A DNA stretch of 7,905 nucleotides from Gammaproteobacteria bacterium (GTDB taxonomy: Bacteria; Pseudomonadota; Gammaproteobacteria; Xanthomonadales; Xanthomonadaceae). The notes under the pieces are model-generated. The model made no database searches. It was given only the letters and a program-made list of their open reading frames with translations, and had not been told where the DNA came from. How positions within the stretch are numbered: the stretch's first letter is position 1; the number at the start of each line of letters is the position of its first letter. The stretch covers positions 1 through 7,905 of the forward strand of contig JAAZHF010000010.1 of NCBI GenBank assembly GCA_012510865.1, in the 5' to 3' direction. The translations under genes and the position numbers were made by a program. Of the stretch, positions 6,791 to 7,905 are shown piece by piece.

Positions 6791-6794
6791 CACC

Positions 6795-7905
6795 ATGGTC
6801 CACGGCGGGCACGACGAAGATCCGGATCGCACCGAGCTGCTCGCGACGCGGGCGGGGACGGTCGCGGCCGACGACGCGCGGACGCTGCCGTCCGGCGCCC
6901 GCATCGGGCGCTACCGGATCGTGGAGCTGCTTGGCAGGGGCGGCATGGGCGAGGTGTATCGCGCCGCGCAGCTCGCGCCGGTGCGGCGCACCGTCGCGCT
7001 CAAGCTGCTCCGCGGCCGGCGCCTGGACGCGCGCCGGCTGGCCGCGTTCGAAGTGGAGCGCCAGATGCTCGCGCAGATGCGGCACCCGGCCATCGCCCAG
7101 GTGTACGACGCCGACACCACGCCCGCGGGCGAGCCCTGGTTCGCGATGGAGTTCATCGCCGGCAGCACGCTCACCGGCTACTGCGAAGCGCGCGCGCTGC
7201 CGCTGGCGCAGCGGCTGCGGCTGTTCATCGGCATCTGCGAGGGCGTGCAGCACGCGCACCAGAAGGGCGTGGTGCACCGCGACCTCAAGCCCGGAAACCT
7301 GCTGGTGGACGAGGTCGATGGCCGGCCGCACCCGAAGGTGATCGACTTCGGGATCGCCACCGCCGCCGGCGGGGGCGAGCGCGAGGTGGCGGGCACCCCG
7401 GACTACATGAGCCCCGAGCAGGCGGCCGGCGAACCCGGGATGGTGGACACGCGCAGCGACGTCTGGTCGCTGGGCGTGGTGCTGTTCGAACTCCTGACCG
7501 GCCACCGGCCGCTGGCCGCCGGCGAGACCCTCGCGGGCGACGCGCGCACCCTGGCGCTGCCGTCGCGCCGGCTGGACACGCTGCCACCCGAGGAGGGGCG
7601 CCGCCTGGCCCGCGCGCGCGGAGTCAGCGTGCCGCGGATGCGCCGGCTGCTGCGCCACGAGCTGGACTGGGTGGTCGCGCGCGCGATGGCCCACGAACGC
7701 AGCGCCCGCTACCCGTCGGCGGCGGCGCTGGCCGACGACATCCAGCGCTTCCTCGATGGCCGCGCGCTGTCCGCGGTGCCGGCCACGCGGCGCTACGTCG
7801 CCGGCAAGTTCATGCGCCGCCATCGCGCCGGCCTCGCCGCCACCGCGGTGGCGGTCGCTGCGATGGTGGGCGGCCTGGCGCTGTCGCTGCACGGGCTGTT
7901 GGACG
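6795..7905 (+). CDS. PknB-type serine/threonine protein kinase with transmembrane segment, 3'-truncated by the window
   Basis: The first 370 residues are visible and the frame is open to the end of the window. Residues 1-37 are an acidic, Thr-containing tail. The kinase domain covers about 40-320. It has the Gly-rich loop GRGGMGEVY (47-55), catalytic lysine K70 in VALK, alpha-C glutamate E88, the catalytic loop HRDLKPGN with D163 and N168, DFG at 184-186, GTPDYMSPE at 200-208 and D222 of SDVWSLG. All catalytic residues are present, and HRD marks it as an RD kinase. The basic stretch KFMRRHR (338-344) precedes a hydrophobic segment at about 345-368, so the kinase should be cytoplasmic with the remainder beyond the membrane. 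The region from LDWVVARAM to the membrane resembles kinases that usually continue into TPR or WD40 repeats; what follows here is unseen. The DFG-to-SPE segment is short, with few phosphorylatable residues. The gene lies head-to-head with the FHA-GGDEF gene, which could encode a target or reader of its phosphothreonines. Confidence 0.93.
   Translation, partial: MVHGGHDEDPDRTELLATRAGTVAADDARTLPSGARIGRYRIVELLGRGGMGEVYRAAQLAPVRRTVALKLLRGRRLDARRLAAFEVERQMLAQMRHPAIAQVYDADTTPAGEPWFAMEFIAGSTLTGYCEARALPLAQRLRLFIGICEGVQHAHQKGVVHRDLKPGNLLVDEVDGRPHPKVIDFGIATAAGGGEREVAGTPDYMSPEQAAGEPGMVDTRSDVWSLGVVLFELLTGHRPLAAGETLAGDARTLALPSRRLDTLPPEEGRRLARARGVSVPRMRRLLRHELDWVVARAMAHERSARYPSAAALADDIQRFLDGRALSAVPATRRYVAGKFMRRHRAGLAATAVAVAAMVGGLALSLHGLLD

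Larger units (their letters stand above)
6713..6791. repeat. 8-bp inverted repeat at the two edges of the divergent intergenic region
   Basis: GCCCCCTG at 6713-6720 is the exact reverse complement of CAGGGGGC at 6784-6791, with 63 bases between them. Each copy contains the ribosome binding site of one of the two divergent genes, so the symmetry may only reflect two identical Shine-Dalgarno sequences. A shared operator or matched translational control is possible but unsupported beyond the match. Confidence 0.5.

Noticed and set aside
6771..7892. Minus-strand open frame of about 370 codons opposite the kinase
   Set aside because: The kinase motifs on the plus strand are unmistakable, and the antisense product is low-complexity.

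Overview
The window is very GC-rich DNA with dense coding on both strands, short gaps between genes and strong G/C preference at third codon positions. This, a long-form IspG of 430 residues, and the mix of GGDEF/EAL proteins with a PknB-type Ser/Thr kinase suggest a gammaproteobacterium of the Xanthomonadaceae/Lysobacteraceae type (Lysobacter, Luteimonas, Xanthomonas relatives). That placement is an inference from style and remembered families, not a database result. I see no mobile element, CRISPR array, tRNA or rRNA.

Layout from left to right. (1) 2-1309, plus strand: the 3' part of a GGDEF-EAL c-di-GMP enzyme whose reading frame is cut by one in-frame TAG at 530-532, exactly between the two domains. 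Both halves keep their catalytic motifs. (2) 1334-3037, minus: a YfbK-like von Willebrand factor A lipoprotein. (3) 3124-4467, minus: xseA, the large subunit of exonuclease VII. (4) 4531-5823, plus: ispG, an iron-sulfur enzyme of the MEP isoprenoid pathway, divergent from xseA across 63 bp. (5) 5825-6706, minus: an FHA-GGDEF diguanylate cyclase, convergent with ispG with one base between the stop codons. (6) 6795-7905, plus: the first 370 residues of a membrane-anchored Ser/Thr protein kinase, divergent from the FHA-GGDEF gene across 88 bp and running off the window.

xseA, ispG and the VWA lipoprotein are ordinary genes. The signalling interest lies at the two ends. At the right, a Ser/Thr kinase lies head-to-head with a cyclase that carries a phosphothreonine-binding FHA domain, suggesting a pathway from kinase through phosphothreonine and FHA to c-di-GMP. 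At the left, an amber codon splits an otherwise intact cyclase/phosphodiesterase: a recent null mutation, a sequencing error, a true two-protein split, or a readthrough site. No stretch over 300 bases lacks a gene. The gaps (1310-1333, 3038-3123, 4468-4530, 5824, 6707-6794) hold only the start and stop signals and weak inverted repeats listed here; 3038-3123 shows nothing convincing beyond a ribosome binding site.
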